Source: Psychroflexus sp. ALD_RP9
GTDB lineage: Bacteria; Bacteroidota; Bacteroidia; Flavobacteriales; Flavobacteriaceae
Direction of reading: 5' to 3'
DNA: 64,000 nucleotides
NCBI RefSeq assembly: GCF_017311165.1
Contig: NZ_CP062973.1
Coordinates: forward strand, 558,001-622,000
Numbering within the stretch: the stretch's first letter is position 1; each line of letters opens with the position of its first letter. Below the pieces are notes generated by a model. It had not been told where the DNA came from. It ran no database searches and was given only the letters and a program-made list of their open reading frames with translations. A program made the translations under genes and the position numbers. Positions 1-10,427 of this stretch are shown one piece after another.

Positions 1-807
1 TTCACCTGTAACAGCAACTGTTCGTTCGGCATTGTATTTTCCAGTTGAAAATAATTCACCGATAATAGCAACATCTTCAGCTCCTACAGTCCATACACGT
101 TCACCTTGATTAATTGGCTCGGTTTCATGAATTAAAGTCCCAACATTTCCTGCTGGGTGTGGACCTGATACATTTATCAGTTCAGCATGATCCAACTTTT
201 TCAAATAAGAATTTGAATTTGCTTCAACACCTAAATAAACCTGACCTTCAGTGAGTTTTGTTAAAACGTTAATACCTGTTTGAAAATGCGCTTGCTTATC
301 TTTTAAAATAAATTCTAAATCACCAACGATTGGCGCAGTATTGAAGGCTGAAATATAAATGGATTTTGGTGTATCTTCAGCATTTGCTAAAATATCGTAT
401 GGCCTTTGCTTAATAAAAACACCCAATCCAGAAGAGAAGACTTTTGATTTTACCTCTTCTGCAGATGCTTTCAATGGATCTAAACTGCCAAAATCTTTAT
501 AAGAGATTTCCTTGTCAGCTTCAATCCTAATTTCTAAAATTTTCCGTTTGGCTCCCCTAACGATTTCTTTAACTATGCCGCTTACAGGAGATACAAAACG
601 TGTATGTTCTGAATATTTTGAATAAAATAATTCATCTCCAGCTAATACTTTTTCACCCTCTTTCACTGTTGTTTTGGGTACAATCGAATGAAAGTTTGGT
701 GGTTTTATAGCATAAGTTTTAGACAGCGGAGTTTTTTCGAGAATTTTCTCTGCCTCACCCTTAAAAGAGAGTTTTAATCCTCTCTTAACTTTAACGTTTT
801 TAGACAT
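1..807 (-). CDS. nqrA: NqrA, Na+-translocating NADH:quinone reductase subunit A (N-terminal part; gene runs off the left edge)
   Basis: The minus strand from ATG at 807 is open to base 1, giving 269 residues that begin MSKNVKVKRGLKLSFKGEAE and contain PVSGIVKEIVRGAKRKILEI and the later LINVSGPHPAGNVGTLIHE block. This is the N-terminus of NqrA, the membrane-associated, cofactor-poor subunit of the Na+-pumping NADH:ubiquinone oxidoreductase. The family is usually near 450 residues, so about 60 percent is present. A minus-strand TAnnTTTG -7 box (836-843) lies 29 bases upstream of the start. The gene diverges from the plug-family gene. Other nqr genes would be expected beyond the left edge. The missing C-terminus is only due to the window boundary. 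Confidence 0.93.
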   Translation of the reverse strand, partial: MSKNVKVKRGLKLSFKGEAEKILEKTPLSKTYAIKPPNFHSIVPKTTVKEGEKVLAGDELFYSKYSEHTRFVSPVSGIVKEIVRGAKRKILEIRIEADKEISYKDFGSLDPLKASAEEVKSKVFSSGLGVFIKQRPYDILANAEDTPKSIYISAFNTAPIVGDLEFILKDKQAHFQTGINVLTKLTEGQVYLGVEANSNSYLKKLDHAELINVSGPHPAGNVGTLIHETEPINQGERVWTVGAEDVAIIGELFSTGKYNAERTVAVTGE

Positions 808-933
808 GTGCAACGTGTAGTTTAAATTTGGATGGCAAATATAACAATCAAAGTATCAAATTCCTGATAAACAAAAGTTATACTTATATTATTTATATTG
901 ATTCTAAATAAATGATTTGTAAGTTTTATATAT

Positions 934-2196
934 TTGTTTAAAAAAGTGAAATATTTACTCAATTTAATGTTTTGTTTGGTCCTAATTAATTCATCAATAG
1001 GCCAGACTTATGAAGTTGTACCTCCAAAGAATATAAAAACCATTATATTTAAATCGGCTGCAGATGAATTCGGCGGTACACCAATAATTAGATTAGGACA
1101 ACGCCTTCAATTAGAGTTTGACGACTTAAATGCAAGTGAAACTGATTATTATTACGAAATAAAGCACTATAATTTTGACTGGACGCCTTCAACTTTAGCT
1201 CAAAATGAATACTTAACAGGTTTTGATGATGTTCGGATTTTTAATTTCCAAAATTCATTAAGTACTTTTCAGCCCTACACCAACTATAAACTCGACATAC
1301 CCAACCAAAATACGCGAGCTATTACAAAAACAGGAAATTACATGTTAATTATTAAAGATGTTAATAATAATGTTATTTTTTCTCGAAAATTTATAGTGTA
1401 CAATTCAGATGTTGATATACAAACTACTATTCGCGAAGACAGAAGGCTAGACAAAACAGAGTCTCACCAAGTTGTTAATTTTGAAATTGGTAGAAAAGGC
1501 TATATTTTCAGAAATCCTAATGAAACTGTTAATGTTGCAGTTATTCAAAACAATGACTTTTCTACTGGTATCTTCAATCTAAAACCACAATACACCACTG
1601 GGAATAGCCTAATATACAGATATAATGAAAAATCGTCTTTTAAAGGTGGAAATGAGTTTTTAAATTTCGACACTAAAGATGTTCGCGCAGGAACCTCGCA
1701 AATAAGATCTATTGAATTAAATGATATATATGAGTCGTATTTGTTCACAGATTTTGATCGCTCTAATAATGTCTACACATATAATCCAGATATAAATGGT
1801 AATTTCAAAATTAACACTATTCAAGGCAATGATGTAAGTCGCGAAGCTGATTATACACGAGTATACTTTAAACTTCAAACCTCACAAAATCTAAAAGATG
1901 GTGAAGTTCATATTTATGGTCAGTTTAATAATTATATGCTAACCGATGATACAATGATGACTTACAATTCTAAAACAGATTTATATGAAGGAAATCTTGA
2001 GCTCAAACAAGGGTTTTATAATTACAAATATGTTTACTACTCAAATGAAGGTAAATTCATTAATAATATCGCGAGTGGAAATTTTGCTCAAACTGAAAAT
2101 CTTTACACCATCATCGCTTACTATAGACCGATTGGCGGAAGATTTGACAAGGTAATTGGCATGTCTAACATTATTAGTAGAAATATTAGAAATTAG
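934..2196 (+). CDS. T9SS plug-family protein (DUF5103)
   Basis: The protein has 420 residues with a textbook signal peptide (residues 1-23: KKVK, hydrophobic core, then GQ). Its core matches the family once called DUF5103 and now T9SS plug first domain: LGQRLQLEFDDL, the YYYEIKHYNFDWTPS block and the later QFNNY region. In Flavobacterium the plug protein binds the SprA translocon and closes its extracellular gate, so a periplasmic or outer-membrane role in type IX secretion is likely by family. The start is TTG at 934. The first in-frame ATG (967) would remove the basic n-region, so I prefer TTG, although 929-936 also reads as a -7 box. Residues after 300 look like an Ig-like or carbohydrate-binding-like beta domain. 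It is divergent from nqrA. Confidence 0.85.
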   Translation: MFKKVKYLLNLMFCLVLINSSIGQTYEVVPPKNIKTIIFKSAADEFGGTPIIRLGQRLQLEFDDLNASETDYYYEIKHYNFDWTPSTLAQNEYLTGFDDVRIFNFQNSLSTFQPYTNYKLDIPNQNTRAITKTGNYMLIIKDVNNNVIFSRKFIVYNSDVDIQTTIREDRRLDKTESHQVVNFEIGRKGYIFRNPNETVNVAVIQNNDFSTGIFNLKPQYTTGNSLIYRYNEKSSFKGGNEFLNFDTKDVRAGTSQIRSIELNDIYESYLFTDFDRSNNVYTYNPDINGNFKINTIQGNDVSREADYTRVYFKLQTSQNLKDGEVHIYGQFNNYMLTDDTMMTYNSKTDLYEGNLELKQGFYNYKYVYYSNEGKFINNIASGNFAQTENLYTIIAYYRPIGGRFDKVIGMSNIISRNIRN

Positions 2197-2305
2197 TTTT
2201 TAGAAGAATTAACAACTATTAATAAAACCTTATTTTCTTATACTTTTAAATACCTATAATTTAATTATCTTTATCGAAAATTATAACTAAAAAAAAGATA
2301 AGATT

Positions 2306-3931
2306 ATGGGAAAAGGATTTTTTCAAGTTCCACCAGCAGTCAACGAGCCTATTAAGTCGTATGCGCCTGGAACTCCAGAAAGAGAATCGGTTTTAGAAAC
2401 CTATAAAAAACTATACAATTCTAAGGTTGAAATTCCATTATACATCGGTGCTAAAGAAGTTAAAACAGGTCAAACAAAAAGCATAAGACCGCCGCATGAC
2501 CACCAAAAAGAAGTTGGCGTTTATCATACAGCCGAAAAACAACATGTTGAAGATGCTATTTCAACTGCATTAGAAGCTAGAAAAAAATGGGCGAAATTAC
2601 CATGGGAACAACGCGCTGCTGTATTTTTAAAAGCAGCCGATTTAATCGCAGGCCCATATCGCGATAAAATGAATGCATCGACCATGATTGGTCAATCAAA
2701 AAACATTTTCCAAGCAGAAATTGACTCTGCTTGTGAAATTGTAGACTTCTTACGATTCAATGTTGAATATATGTCTCAAATTTATGAAGAGCAACCAGAA
2801 TCTGATGCTCAAGCATGGAACCGTGTAGAACATAGACCTTTAGAAGGCTTTGTTTATGCAATCACACCTTTTAATTTTACTGCAATTGCTGGAAACCTTC
2901 CATCAAGTGCGGCTTTAATGGGCAATGTTGCCGTCTGGAAACCATCAGATTCTCAAATGTATTCAGCACAAGTAATTATGGAAGTTTTTAAAGAAGCTGG
3001 ACTACCTGACGGTGTTATCAATATGATTATTGGTGATCCTGAAATGATTACTGACACTGTTCTTGCTTCTCCTGATTTTGCCGGTGTACACTTTACAGGA
3101 AGTACAAATGTATTTAAAGGAATTTGGGCGAAAATTGGTCAAAATATTCATAATTACAAAACTTATCCAAGAATTGTAGGCGAAACTGGTGGTAAAGATT
3201 TTATTGTTGCCCACAATTCAGCAAATCCAAAAGTTGTTTCAACAGCCTTAGCAAGAGGCGCCTTTGAATTTCAAGGACAAAAATGTAGTGCAGCATCAAG
3301 AAGTTATATTCCTAAAAGTATCTGGCCTGAAGTTAAAAGTTTACTAGTAGAGGATATTAAATCATTTAAAATGGGATCTCCTGAAAATATGGAGAATTTT
3401 ATTAATGCTGTTATTCATGAAGCCTCTTTTGATAAACTTGCCAAGTACATCGATCAAGCTAAAAAAGATAACGAAGCCGAAATTATTGCAGGTGGTAATT
3501 ATGATAAATCTAAAGGTTGGTTTGTAGAGCCTACAGTTATTGTAACAACAGATCCTAAGTATACAACAATGGTTACCGAACTATTCGGTCCTGTATTAAC
3601 AGTTTATGTTTATGACGATGATAAATACGAAGAAACCCTTCATTTAGTTGATGAAACGAGCCAATATGGTTTAACAGGATCTATTATTTCAACAGATCGT
3701 TATGCAGCATCCTTAGCTACTGATATTTTAGAAAATTCAGCAGGTAATTTTTATATAAATGATAAATGTACTGGTGCAGTAGTCGGCAGACAACCTTTTG
3801 GTGGCGCTAGAAATAGTGGTACTAATGATAAAGCTGGGTCTAAATTGAATTTATTACGTTGGACTTCACCACGTTTAATAAAAGAAACTTTTGTACCCGC
3901 AACAGATTACAGATACCCATTTATGGGATAA
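2306..3931 (+). CDS. pruA: L-glutamate gamma-semialdehyde (1-pyrroline-5-carboxylate) dehydrogenase
   Basis: At 541 residues this is the length of monofunctional P5C dehydrogenases. It oxidises glutamate semialdehyde to glutamate with NAD+, the second step of proline catabolism, in the cytoplasm. ALDH landmarks are visible: TPFNFTAIAGN near 187-197, the VHFTGST loop near 261, general base E293 in VGETGGKD, nucleophile C327 in FQGQKCSAASR, and the C-terminal FGGARNSGTNDKAG. It starts after an A-rich leader and is followed by a strong bidirectional terminator shared with rsmG. No proline dehydrogenase gene is nearby, so the pathway is split in this genome. Confidence 0.96.
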   Translation: MGKGFFQVPPAVNEPIKSYAPGTPERESVLETYKKLYNSKVEIPLYIGAKEVKTGQTKSIRPPHDHQKEVGVYHTAEKQHVEDAISTALEARKKWAKLPWEQRAAVFLKAADLIAGPYRDKMNASTMIGQSKNIFQAEIDSACEIVDFLRFNVEYMSQIYEEQPESDAQAWNRVEHRPLEGFVYAITPFNFTAIAGNLPSSAALMGNVAVWKPSDSQMYSAQVIMEVFKEAGLPDGVINMIIGDPEMITDTVLASPDFAGVHFTGSTNVFKGIWAKIGQNIHNYKTYPRIVGETGGKDFIVAHNSANPKVVSTALARGAFEFQGQKCSAASRSYIPKSIWPEVKSLLVEDIKSFKMGSPENMENFINAVIHEASFDKLAKYIDQAKKDNEAEIIAGGNYDKSKGWFVEPTVIVTTDPKYTTMVTELFGPVLTVYVYDDDKYEETLHLVDETSQYGLTGSIISTDRYAASLATDILENSAGNFYINDKCTGAVVGRQPFGGARNSGTNDKAGSKLNLLRWTSPRLIKETFVPATDYRYPFMG

Positions 3932-3963
3932 TAACTGAAGTTAATCAGTTTAATAGAAATCAT

Positions 3964-3995
3964 AAGAGAGTTCTTAATTGAACTCTCTTTTTATT
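3964..3995. terminator. Bidirectional rho-independent terminator between pruA and rsmG
   Basis: AGAGAGTTC (3965-3973) pairs perfectly with GAACTCTCT (3980-3988) around a 6-nt loop. It is followed by a T-rich tract on the plus strand and preceded by an A-rich stretch that serves the minus strand. It lies between the two convergent stop codons and overlaps the stop of rsmG. Confidence 0.85.
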
Positions 3996-4623
3996 TGTAC
4001 TTCATGGGTAAGTAAACCACTTTTTTGGTATCAAAAAATTCACCTTTAAATATATCAGAAAGCGAAAACAATCTAACTGTTTTGTAGGGTTCAAGCTCTT
4101 CTGTTAAATCACCACCTTTTAAGTATAAAATTCCGTTTTTTAATTCATGACGATTTTGTTTTGCAATTTTACCTTTAACCCAACGAACAAAACTTGGCAT
4201 AACGGCAACTGCTCTACTGACTATAAAATCAAATTCTCCATTTAATTGCTCAACACGACTATTTACAGTTTTAACATTGGTAAGTTTTAAGGCATCTACA
4301 ACTTCATCAACTACTTTAATTTTTTTACCAATACTATCTACTAAAGTAAATTGAACTTCTGGAAATAAAATAGCCAATGGAATTCCTGGAAAACCTCCGC
4401 CGGTTCCTACATCAAGAATGTTAGCTTCTGGCTTAAAAGCTTGCACTTTAGCTATACCAAGACTATGAAGAACGTGCCTTGTATAAATCTCATCTATATC
4501 TTTTCGAGAAACGACATTTATTTTTTGGTTCCAATCTTTGTATACTTCACTAATTAGAGCAAATTGTTTACGCTGAGCTTCGGTAATATCAGGAAAATAT
4601 GATTCAATAAGTTGTAATGACAT
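3991..4623 (-). CDS. rsmG: 16S rRNA (guanine527-N7)-methyltransferase RsmG
   Basis: The 210-residue protein is typical in length for RsmG (GidB). It transfers a methyl group from SAM to the N7 of G527 in 16S rRNA, in the cytoplasm. The Rossmann SAM-binding signature ILDVGTGGGFPGIPLAILFP sits near residues 65-85, with the acidic TLVDSIGKK strand end following and the FDFIVSRAVA block near 130. It is transcribed alone toward pruA and shares its terminator. The upstream 310-base gap contains a structured repeat. Confidence 0.95.
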   Translation of the reverse strand: MSLQLIESYFPDITEAQRKQFALISEVYKDWNQKINVVSRKDIDEIYTRHVLHSLGIAKVQAFKPEANILDVGTGGGFPGIPLAILFPEVQFTLVDSIGKKIKVVDEVVDALKLTNVKTVNSRVEQLNGEFDFIVSRAVAVMPSFVRWVKGKIAKQNRHELKNGILYLKGGDLTEELEPYKTVRLFSLSDIFKGEFFDTKKVVYLPMKYK

Positions 4624-4693
4624 TAAAAATTTTTAGACAAAAATAACTATAACATGTTGATTTATATAAAATCTAAACAAATAAACTCAGGTT

Positions 4694-4864
4694 GCAGTAG
4701 CGATTGTAATGAAAATCCTGCAGTGTAAAACAGATACTGATAACTTACTGCTAAAGTTTGACTTTTTAAAAACCTTTAGCAGTTAAGTTATCTACTGTTT
4801 TACACGAAGCATTGCAATAAAAAGCGCGGTTATAATTGCTTACTAAAAAGCAATTATAAACTGC
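4694..4864 (+). repeat. Structured intergenic element, copy A
   Basis: This fills most of the 310-base gap between rsmG and the desaturase gene. The order is: 5-bp closing stem GCAGT (4694-4698) with ACTGC (4860-4864); conserved block 1 (4698-4720, TAGCGATTGTAATG then AAAATCCTG); a long hairpin whose arms are GTGTAAAACAG (4723-4733) with CTGTTTTACAC (4795-4805), GATAACTTA (4739-4747) and CTGCTAAAG (4748-4756) with their complements at 4774-4792; conserved block 2 (4809-4829, with AATAAAAAGCGCGG); and a perfect 12-bp hairpin (4830-4841 with 4848-4859). A second copy lies at 41188-41347 in the other orientation. No coding potential is seen. Whether it acts as RNA or as a DNA repeat (REP-like) is not decided. 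Confidence 0.75.
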
Positions 4865-4885
4865 CTAAATTAACAGCTGTAAAAG

Positions 4886-4914
4886 TTAGCATGAAAATTT
4901 AATTAATATATTTG
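4886..4914 (+). promoter_or_regulatory. Putative promoter of the desaturase gene
   Basis: A perfect Bacteroidota -7 box TATATTTG (4907-4914) is preceded at 18 bases by TTA (4886-4888), one mismatch from the TTG -33 element. Transcription would start near 4921, leaving a very short leader before the ATG at 4934. Confidence 0.5.
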
Positions 4915-4933
4915 TAATCTAAGAATACTTATA

Positions 4934-6037
4934 ATGAATACACCTACAGTTAAATTTTCTCGAAAAGATCCTCAAAAATTTTTTCGTACTCTCAACAAAC
5001 GCGTTAACACTTACTTTAAAGAAAATAACATCAAAAAAACAGGGAACTGGAAATTACATGTAAAAACAATTGTAATGTTTTCTATGTTTTTAGCACCTTA
5101 TTTTTTGATATTATTTTTAGATATTTCTGGCTGGTGGAAACTCCTTTTTACGGTATTAATGGGCGCTGGCATGGCTGGAGTCGGCATGAATGTAATGCAC
5201 GATGGTAACCATGGCACCTATTCGAGCAAATCTTGGGTTAATAAATTAATGGGAAGTAGCATTTATATTTTAGCAGGTAATGTTTACAACTGGCAAATAC
5301 AACACAATGTTCTTCACCATACTTACACCAATATTCATGGCCATGATGAAGATTTAGATGCTGGCAGAATTATTCGATTTTCTGAACATACTAAATGGAG
5401 ACGTTTTCATAAGTTTCAACATATTTATTCAGTAGCGTTGTATGGATTACTAACTTTTAATTGGGCTTTAACTACTGATTTTAAACAAACAAGAGATTAC
5501 TTAAAGCGACAACTATCATACAAAAAGATGCCAAGTCCAATAAAGCAATGGAGTACCTTAGCTATTACAAAATTAATCTATGTAACTATTTGGTTAGTGA
5601 TTCCTATGTTAATCGGAATCACTTGGTGGAAAGTCCTTCTTGGCTTTTTTGTAATGCACTACACCGCTGGATTGATTTTAAGTATCATCTTTCAACTCGC
5701 TCACGTTGTTGAAGAAAACGAAATGCCGCTTCCTAATGAAAAAGGTGAAATGAAAAACACCTGGGCAATACACCAGCTTTTTACAACAACCAATTTTGCA
5801 ACAAACAATAAATTAGTCAATTGGTTTACTGGTGGTTTAAATCATCAAGTAGAACATCATATTTTCCCGAATATCAGTCATATTCATTACACTAAAATCT
5901 CAGAAATAGTAAAAGAAACTGCCAAAGAGTTCAACTTACCTTACAATGAGTATGAAACAACTCGAGCAGCTATTATTTCACATTTTCGCTACTTAAAAAA
6001 ATTAGGTTCGCAACCTGAACTTAATCTAGCATCCTAA
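4934..6037 (+). CDS. Membrane fatty acid (acyl) desaturase
   Basis: The 367-residue integral membrane di-iron desaturase carries the three histidine boxes: HDGNH (89-93), HNVLHH (124-129) and HQVEHH (304-309). The QxxHH form of the third box is typical of front-end or linoleoyl-CoA-type desaturases. It introduces a cis double bond into an acyl chain; the substrate and position cannot be read from sequence. Hydrophobic segments flank residues 45-85 and 210-255. It may be cotranscribed with the aminotransferase 12 bases downstream, though the functions are unrelated. In a cold or marine flavobacterium a role in membrane fluidity is a reasonable inference. Confidence 0.9.
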   Translation: MNTPTVKFSRKDPQKFFRTLNKRVNTYFKENNIKKTGNWKLHVKTIVMFSMFLAPYFLILFLDISGWWKLLFTVLMGAGMAGVGMNVMHDGNHGTYSSKSWVNKLMGSSIYILAGNVYNWQIQHNVLHHTYTNIHGHDEDLDAGRIIRFSEHTKWRRFHKFQHIYSVALYGLLTFNWALTTDFKQTRDYLKRQLSYKKMPSPIKQWSTLAITKLIYVTIWLVIPMLIGITWWKVLLGFFVMHYTAGLILSIIFQLAHVVEENEMPLPNEKGEMKNTWAIHQLFTTTNFATNNKLVNWFTGGLNHQVEHHIFPNISHIHYTKISEIVKETAKEFNLPYNEYETTRAAIISHFRYLKKLGSQPELNLAS

Positions 6038-6049
6038 ATTGTTATAAAT

Positions 6050-7243
6050 ATGAATGGACTATCTGACAAGATTAACAAACTTGAAACATCAGCAACTTTG
6101 GCAATGGCTGCCAAAACAAGAGAATTAAAAGCTGAAGGCAAGTCGATTATTGGTTTAAGTTTAGGCGAGCCAGACTTTAACACACCAGATTTTATAAAAG
6201 ATGCTGCCATTAATGCTATTAATGAAAATTACAATTCATACACGCCTGTTGATGGATATCTAGAATTAAAATCAGCCATTCAACAAAAATTCAAGCGTGA
6301 TAATAATTTAGACTACAATACATCTCAAATTGTTGTTTCAACTGGCGCAAAGCAATCTTTATACAACCTTGCTGCTGTCATTTTAAATTCTGGTGATGAA
6401 GTGATTTTACCTTGTCCTTATTGGGTAAGTTATAGTGACATTGTAAAATTAAATGAAGGTGTTCCTGTTGAAGTGAAGACTGATATTGAACAAGACTTTA
6501 AAATGACACCTGAACAACTAGAGGCTGCTATTACACCAAAAACCAAGATGCTTTGGTATTCGTCTCCTTGCAACCCAAGTGGCAGCGTGTATACAAAAGA
6601 AGAGTTAGAAAGCTTAGCTGATGTATTAAAAAAACATCCGCACATTATAGTTGTTAGTGACGAAATATATGAGCACATTAACTTCAGTACTACTCATGTT
6701 TCTATGGCCAGTATTGATGGTATGAAAAATAGAACTGTTACAGTAAACGGTGTCTCTAAAGCTTTTGCAATGACAGGCTGGAGAATCGGCTATATTGGCG
6801 CCCCCGAATACATTGCTAAAGCTTGCACTAAACTACAAGGACAAGTTACAAGTGGTGCAAATTGTATTGCTCAGCGCGCTGTAATCACAGCTCTTGAAGC
6901 CGATAAATCTGCCATTCAATATATGATTGATAAGTTTAAATCAAGACGACAATTGATTCTTGATTTACTTAATAAAATTGATGGATTTACATGTAATGAA
7001 CCTCAAGGTGCATTTTATGTTTTCCCGAATGTGAGTGCGTTTTTTGGTAAGACAATCAAAGGCAGAACAATACATAATTCAACTGATTTTTCTATGCTTT
7101 TACTTGAAGAAGCACATGTTGCAACCGTTACTGGTGAAGCTTTTGGAAACCCAAGTTGTATTAGAATTTCTTATGCTGCAAGTGAAACTGACATATCTCA
7201 AGCCCTGAACAGAATTAAAAATTTACTTGATGCAGTTAACTAA
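6050..7243 (+). CDS. Class I aminotransferase, aspartate aminotransferase type
   Basis: This PLP-dependent fold-type I aminotransferase has 397 residues. Motifs: SLGEPDFNTP near 37, STGAKQSLYNL near 97, the SSPCNPSG substrate/cofactor motif near 171, D204 in VVSDEIYEHI (contacts the PLP pyridine nitrogen), and the Schiff-base lysine K237 in GVSKAFAMTGWRIGY. It most likely interconverts aspartate and 2-oxoglutarate with oxaloacetate and glutamate in the cytoplasm. It resembles the thermophile/Bacillus-type aspartate (or prephenate) aminotransferases, so side activity on prephenate is possible. It ends at a strong terminator shared with sucC. Confidence 0.9.
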   Translation: MNGLSDKINKLETSATLAMAAKTRELKAEGKSIIGLSLGEPDFNTPDFIKDAAINAINENYNSYTPVDGYLELKSAIQQKFKRDNNLDYNTSQIVVSTGAKQSLYNLAAVILNSGDEVILPCPYWVSYSDIVKLNEGVPVEVKTDIEQDFKMTPEQLEAAITPKTKMLWYSSPCNPSGSVYTKEELESLADVLKKHPHIIVVSDEIYEHINFSTTHVSMASIDGMKNRTVTVNGVSKAFAMTGWRIGYIGAPEYIAKACTKLQGQVTSGANCIAQRAVITALEADKSAIQYMIDKFKSRRQLILDLLNKIDGFTCNEPQGAFYVFPNVSAFFGKTIKGRTIHNSTDFSMLLLEEAHVATVTGEAFGNPSCIRISYAASETDISQALNRIKNLLDAVN

Positions 7244-7280
7244 AAAATAGAGTCTAATTTTCTCAAACAAAATTCTTATA

Positions 7281-7318
7281 AATTAAAAAGCCTGCAATTA
7301 ATTGCAGGCTTTTTAATT
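7281..7318. terminator. Bidirectional terminator between the aminotransferase and sucC
   Basis: An 18-bp perfect inverted repeat around two central bases (arms 7281-7298 and 7301-7318) contains AAAAAGCCTGCAAT and its complement, with T-runs on both strands. It sits between convergent genes. Confidence 0.9.
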
Positions 7319-7341
7319 TATAAATCCAGTAAATATTTTAT

Positions 7342-8535
7342 TTACTTCAATACAGCTTGCACTTTATCTGCAGCTTCTTTAAATAGAACTGCACTTTGCA
7401 CAGCTAAACCAGAATTGTCAATTAAAGCTTTAGCTTCTTCAGCATTTGTACCTTGAAGTCTTACAATGATAGGAACTTTAATTTGGTCGCCTAAGTTTTT
7501 ATAAGCTTCAACAACACCTTGAGCAACACGATCGCAACGCACGATACCACCAAAGATATTAATTAAAATAGCTTCAACTTTTTCGTCTTTTAAAATTAAT
7601 CTAAAAGCCTCTTCAACACGTTTAGCATCGGCTGTGCCTCCAACATCTAAGAAGTTTGCAGGTTCACCACCAGCAAATTTTATTAAATCCATAGTTGCCA
7701 TTGCAAGTCCAGCACCGTTTACCATGCAACCCACGTTTCCATCAAGATTCACGTAGCTCAGCCCAGCTTCTTTAGCTTCAACTTCAGTTGGATCTTCTTC
7801 GCGTATATCACGCATTTCTTGATAATCTTTATGTCTAAATAAAGCCGAGTCATCGAGTGTTACTTTAGAATCTACGGCTAAGATATTATCATCACTTGTT
7901 TTTAAGACAGGATTAATTTCAAACAATGAAGAATCTGATTTATCATAAGCTTTGTAAAGAGACATCACAAACTTAACCATTTCCTTAAATGCTTTTCCAG
8001 ATAAGCCCAAATTAAAAGCTACGCGACGAGCTTGAAAAGGCAAAATACCAGTAGCAGGATCTATTTCTTCAGTAAAAATTAAATCTGGCGTTTCTTCAGC
8101 CACAGTTTCAATATCCATACCACCTTCTGGCGAGTACATTAACATATTGCGACTTGTTGAGCGATTAAGCAAAACAGACATGTAATATTCTTCTGGCTCA
8201 CTATCTCCTGGATAATAAACATCTTCGCATACTAATACTTGGTGCACCCTTTTACCTTCTTTAGAAGTTTGAGGTGTAACCAAATCCATACCTATAATTT
8301 CTTTTGCTATTTCTTCAACTTCTTTTAAGTTTTTAGCTAATTTAACACCACCGCCTTTTCCGCGACCACCAGCGTGAACTTGTGCTTTAATCACGTGCCA
8401 ACCAGTGCCGGTTTCTTCGGTTAGTTTTTTAGCAGCTTCAACCGCTTCTTCTGGTGTTGTAGCAACAATTCCTCGCTGTACATTAACACCAAAACTGCTT
8501 AATATTTCTTTGCCTTGATATTCGTGTAAATTCAT
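7342..8535 (-). CDS. sucC: Succinyl-CoA synthetase (ligase) beta subunit
   Basis: At 397 residues this is the canonical SucC length. It forms the nucleotide-binding ATP-grasp half of the TCA-cycle enzyme that converts succinyl-CoA to succinate with NTP formation. Visible motifs include MNLHEYQGKEIL at the N-terminus, the glycine-rich GGRGKGGGVKLA near 53, and the C-terminal FLDVGGTADAKRVEEAF and NIFGGIVRCD blocks. The alpha subunit sucD is not adjacent, as is common in flavobacteria. A good promoter lies upstream at 8568-8597. Confidence 0.96.
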   Translation of the reverse strand: MNLHEYQGKEILSSFGVNVQRGIVATTPEEAVEAAKKLTEETGTGWHVIKAQVHAGGRGKGGGVKLAKNLKEVEEIAKEIIGMDLVTPQTSKEGKRVHQVLVCEDVYYPGDSEPEEYYMSVLLNRSTSRNMLMYSPEGGMDIETVAEETPDLIFTEEIDPATGILPFQARRVAFNLGLSGKAFKEMVKFVMSLYKAYDKSDSSLFEINPVLKTSDDNILAVDSKVTLDDSALFRHKDYQEMRDIREEDPTEVEAKEAGLSYVNLDGNVGCMVNGAGLAMATMDLIKFAGGEPANFLDVGGTADAKRVEEAFRLILKDEKVEAILINIFGGIVRCDRVAQGVVEAYKNLGDQIKVPIIVRLQGTNAEEAKALIDNSGLAVQSAVLFKEAADKVQAVLK

Positions 8536-8567
8536 AATCAGGTTTTAAAAGATATAATTTTGGTTTA

Positions 8568-8597
8568 CAAAAGTAACAATTTATGAGCTTGTTACAA
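8568..8597 (-). promoter_or_regulatory. Promoter of sucC
   Basis: Read on the minus strand: TTG (8597-8595), 19 bases, then TACTTTTG (8575-8568). This matches the Bacteroidota consensus TTG-N17-23-TAnnTTTG and lies 33 bases before the start codon. Confidence 0.7.
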
Positions 8598-8691
8598 CAT
8601 AAATTACAGCTAATTATAAAGCATTATAGGCTTAAATAATTTGATTGATAAAAACTTAGAAAATCAATTAGGTTAGGCTTAAATTAATTGG

Positions 8692-8699
8692 TAATTTTG
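8692..8699 (+). promoter_or_regulatory. Putative -7 box of the pyrG promoter
   Basis: TAATTTTG fits TAnnTTTG and lies 28 bases before the pyrG ATG. The -33 position carries only TTA variants (8668-8670 at 21 bases, 8673-8675 at 16 bases), so the promoter is less certain than that of the divergent sucC. Confidence 0.5.
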
Positions 8700-8709
8700 C
8701 ATCCCGTAA

Positions 8710-10341
<1,632 letters not shown>

Positions 10342-10427
10342 ATTATTTACATATTTAAATAGTTTACAAGGATAAGTCATCTAAAATGCTGACTTTTGCA
10401 AGTCTTACAATTAAGTATAATTAACGA

